Below are positions 12,980 to 14,427 of a DNA stretch of 14,427 bases, one piece after another. The notes beneath the pieces are model-generated. The model did not search any database. It had not been told where the DNA came from and saw nothing but the letters and a program-made list of their open reading frames with translations. The translations under genes were made by a program, and so were the position numbers. Numbering within the stretch: position 1 is the stretch's first letter; each line of letters begins with the position of its first letter. This DNA comes from JASBZA01 sp964345295 (lineage in GTDB: Bacteria > Bacillota > Clostridia > Saccharofermentanales > Fastidiosipilaceae). The stretch covers positions 1-14,427 of the forward strand of contig CAYFQG010000031.1 of assembly GCA_964345295.1 (NCBI GenBank). Reading direction: 5' to 3'.

Positions 12980-13907
12980 GCATTTCTCCTGTTTTTTCAG
13001 CCGGACCCAATGCGTCCGGACACTTCTTCACGGGCTTTGGCCCCTTATCGAGGCCCCAGTATACACTAATGGCTTGAGTCGGGCAGGCACGCTTGCAATC
13101 TCCGCAACGAATACATTCCGGATGGCCGCTATCCCGGGTAATATCGACATCCATTTGGCAAACCCGGCTACACTTACCGCAGCGGATACACTTGTCGTCA
13201 TCTACTCTGTAATGCAAGAAGGATACCTTATTAAATAAGGCATAGAAGGCACCCAGTGGGCATAACCACTTGCAAAAGGGCCTGTAGAACAGGACGCTTA
13301 AGACCACAACCGCGGCCAAAACCACCGTCTTCCAGGCAAATAGCGGTCCTAAGGCCCGACGTATATCCGGGTTCACAATGGCCAAAGGGATGCCCCCTTC
13401 TAAGACGCCCTGGGGGCAAATGTATTTACAAAAGTAAGGGAAACTTAGGCCCGCACCATTGACCAGCCAGATAGGGAGGGCCACCACTGCCAGGGCCAAG
13501 ACAAGGTACTTGACGTAGCGCAGGGGTTTTAGTTTTTTCGTACTAAATTTTTTACCGGGGATTTTGTGTAGAAGCTCCTGAAACCAACCGAAGGGGCACA
13601 GGAAGCCGCAAATGAAACGCCCCAAAACCATACCTAAGAAAATCAAGATACCTGTCACATAATAAGAAAAACGAAACTTAGAAGAACCCACAACGGCCTG
13701 AAAAGAACCGATTGGGCAAGAGCCTGTCGCGGCCGGGCAGGAATAACAGTTGAGTCCCGGGACACAGAGGGCTTTGGCCTTGCCTTGGTAGAGACCGGCC
13801 TTGAAAAAATTGGGTAGATGAGGGTTGGAGAAAAGAGTTGCCAAGAACTGAACAGTGTGGCGACTTTTCAAAAAGCTTTTGAACGTTTTTTTCTTCGCTT
13901 TGGCCAT
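12960..13907 (-). CDS. NapH/MauN-like membrane polyferredoxin (4Fe-4S)
   Basis: Integral membrane iron-sulfur protein of 315 residues. About four or five hydrophobic segments (near 82-105, 131-150, 157-180 and 192-225) carry three C-x3-CP motifs: C100/C104 (ICGFLCP), C160/C164 (FCKYICP) and C212/C216 (FCKWLCP). An early C-x2-C-x6-CP lies at 54-64. The C-terminal cytoplasmic part holds two classical [4Fe-4S] motifs: C240/C243/C246/C250 (CIRCGKCSRVC) and C265/C268/C271/C275 (CIRCGDCKRAC). This is the NapH/MauN/YccM architecture for electron transfer at the membrane. The start at 13907 (MAKAKKK) is preferred: GGTGAG lies five bases upstream, and the gene then begins 5 bases after the CXXC microprotein's stop; the alternative at 13940 would overlap that gene. 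It is followed by the coupled TlpA gene. Its partner is inferred, not known. Confidence 0.92.
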   Translation of the reverse strand: MAKAKKKTFKSFLKSRHTVQFLATLFSNPHLPNFFKAGLYQGKAKALCVPGLNCYSCPAATGSCPIGSFQAVVGSSKFRFSYYVTGILIFLGMVLGRFICGFLCPFGWFQELLHKIPGKKFSTKKLKPLRYVKYLVLALAVVALPIWLVNGAGLSFPYFCKYICPQGVLEGGIPLAIVNPDIRRALGPLFAWKTVVLAAVVVLSVLFYRPFCKWLCPLGAFYALFNKVSFLHYRVDDDKCIRCGKCSRVCQMDVDITRDSGHPECIRCGDCKRACPTQAISVYWGLDKGPKPVKKCPDALGPAEKTGEMHDESST

Positions 13908-13912
13908 AGGTC

Positions 13913-14074
13913 TCACCCGATTCCCACACATTCCAGACAAAGGCGGATGGCTTTGCCCAAGACGGAGCCGACTTCACCTCGATAGGCGCCTATAACGATA
14001 AAAAGCAGGCCCAGAATGAGCAGGCTGATTTGAACTAGGGGCTTGTAGTGCTGTTGTTGTTTGGGTTTATCCAT
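13913..14074 (-). CDS. CD1871A-family CXXC microprotein
   Basis: Fifty-three-residue membrane protein. A short basic N-terminus (MDKPKQQQHYKP) is followed by one hydrophobic helix (about 13-30, LVQISLLILGLLFIVIGA), then YRGEV and a C-terminal amphipathic helix ending in C46-L-E-C49 (RLCLECVGIG), the conserved C-x2-C end of the CD1871A family. A longer frame from 14164 exists, but GGAGG lies six bases before the ATG at 14074 and the added sequence is Arg-rich and overlaps the ATPase relic, so 14074 is the start. It sits 5 bases ahead of the NapH-like gene and is the first gene of the three-gene unit with TlpA. Function is not established. A redox or metal role for CLEC as a link between the polyferredoxin and TlpA is an inference from context. 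Confidence 0.88.
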   Translation of the reverse strand: MDKPKQQQHYKPLVQISLLILGLLFIVIGAYRGEVGSVLGKAIRLCLECVGIG

Positions 14075-14104
14075 ACGAGTCCTCCGCCGAAGTAAATTTG
14101 CCTT

Positions 14105-14110
14105 AGTATA
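14105..14110 (-). promoter_or_regulatory. Candidate -10 box for the CXXC/NapH/TlpA operon
   Basis: TATACT on the minus strand (complement of 14105-14110) lies 30 bases upstream of the microprotein start, giving a predicted transcript start near 14098. The sequence at the -35 distance (ATCGGT) is poor. The box lies within 10 bases of the end of the ATPase relic, so the operon may also be read through from that relic's promoter. Confidence 0.4.
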
Positions 14111-14112
14111 AC

Positions 14113-14390
14113 CTATTTTTTTAGGCAACCGATAGCAATGACGTAAACGCCGTCGTCTCATCATTCAGCCGGGGAATCTCACCTTCCAGAAGACGAGAAG
14201 ACTTAATATCCGCCAATTGTAAGTTCTGGCTTCTTTCATCCGGATCTTGCATGAATAAGGCACTTTTGGACAAATGCAGACCCGTGGCAGTTTTGCCGCA
14301 CCATTTAGGGCCGGTGATTAGAACTGTAGCAAAGGCTTCCAACTCTTTTTTCAATATATTATCTGCAAACCTGGGAATATAGGTTTTAAT
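14113..14390 (-). pseudogene. DUF4143-type ATP-binding protein, collapsed remnant
   Basis: Remnant of an AAA-like ATPase of the DUF4143 group, whose intact members have roughly 400-450 residues. It reads IKTYIPRFADNILKKELEAF, then TVLITGPKWCGKTATGLHLS (Walker A GPKWCGKT), ALFMQDPDERSQNL and GEIPRLNDE. It then jumps to the C-terminus: in a shifted frame DDGVYVIAIGCLKK followed by TAG (14115-14113). Everything from Walker B to the DUF4143 domain is missing. The expected start position is ATT (14390-14388), not ATG, six bases after a GAGGTGG ribosome binding site (14403-14397), so the start codon has been lost or is a rare AUU. Such ATPases are often accessory genes with toxin-antitoxin-like or unknown roles. 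Internal deletion, frameshift and start change make it a pseudogene. Confidence 0.82.
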
Positions 14391-14415
14391 CTTAATCCAC
14401 CTCGCTTTAATTAGG

Positions 14416-14421
14416 ATTATA
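14416..14421 (-). promoter_or_regulatory. -10 box upstream of the ATPase relic
   Basis: A perfect TATAAT on the minus strand (complement of 14416-14421), with a predicted start near 14409 and GAGGTGG right after it. The -35 would lie beyond the window. The promoter may still be active and drive the intact downstream CXXC/NapH/TlpA genes through the relic. Confidence 0.45.
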
Positions 14422-14427
14422 ATCTGC

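Noticed and set aside
13913..14164. Longer 83-residue version of the CXXC microprotein
   Set aside because: The extra N-terminus is Arg-rich, overlaps the ATPase relic's C-terminal coding sequence in another frame, and the strong GGAGG sits before the internal ATG at 14074.

Overview
The window looks like a chromosomal segment from a low-to-moderate G+C anaerobic member of the Bacillota (Clostridia/Tissierellia type). The grounds are a strict-anaerobe (class I) hybrid cluster protein, a DUF438 PAS/hemerythrin-like protein, a UPF0210/UPF0237 (PFL/ACT) pair, a CD1871A-type CXXC microprotein, strong GGAGG ribosome binding sites and sigma-A type promoters. I cannot name the species. There are no RNA genes, CRISPR arrays or insertion sequences. 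Most genes lie on the minus strand.

Layout. (1) 19-3485, minus: probable operon of ACT-domain protein, PFL-family protein, M42 aminopeptidase and a short APH/choline-kinase-like protein. (2) 3545-4280, plus: wreck of a radical SAM gene, with a missing 5' end, an amber codon inside the cluster-binding motif, a large internal deletion and a frameshift. (3) 4367-5853: TetR regulator divergent from a TIGR02206-type membrane protein, with an imperfect 18-bp palindrome between them. (4) 5992-9504, minus: nitrosative/oxidative stress operon of DUF438 protein, DUF488 remnant, hcp and flavodiiron protein (FprA) remnant, closed by a terminator. It is divergent from a Crp/Fnr regulator (9628-10272) that has a near-consensus promoter. 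(5) 10256-11146, minus: arginase, whose 3' end overlaps the regulator gene. (6) 11236-12207, minus: 3-hydroxyacyl-CoA dehydrogenase with a perfect intrinsic terminator. (7) 12365-14074, minus: CXXC microprotein, NapH-like polyferredoxin and TlpA-like lipoprotein, a compact module that looks like an envelope thiol/electron-transfer unit. (8) 14113-14427, minus: remnant of a DUF4143-type ATPase.

Two themes stand out. First, four separate genes (radical SAM, fprA, DUF488, ATPase) are decayed and each has lost its middle; three keep both ends, and the radical SAM relic has also lost its N-terminal part. This suggests deletion-driven gene loss. Second, the NapH-like/CXXC/TlpA module is the best candidate for an under-described system: membrane iron-sulfur electron transfer to an exported thioredoxin-fold lipoprotein, with a 53-residue CLEC protein as a possible relay. 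All assignments come from reading motifs by eye; no database search was run.
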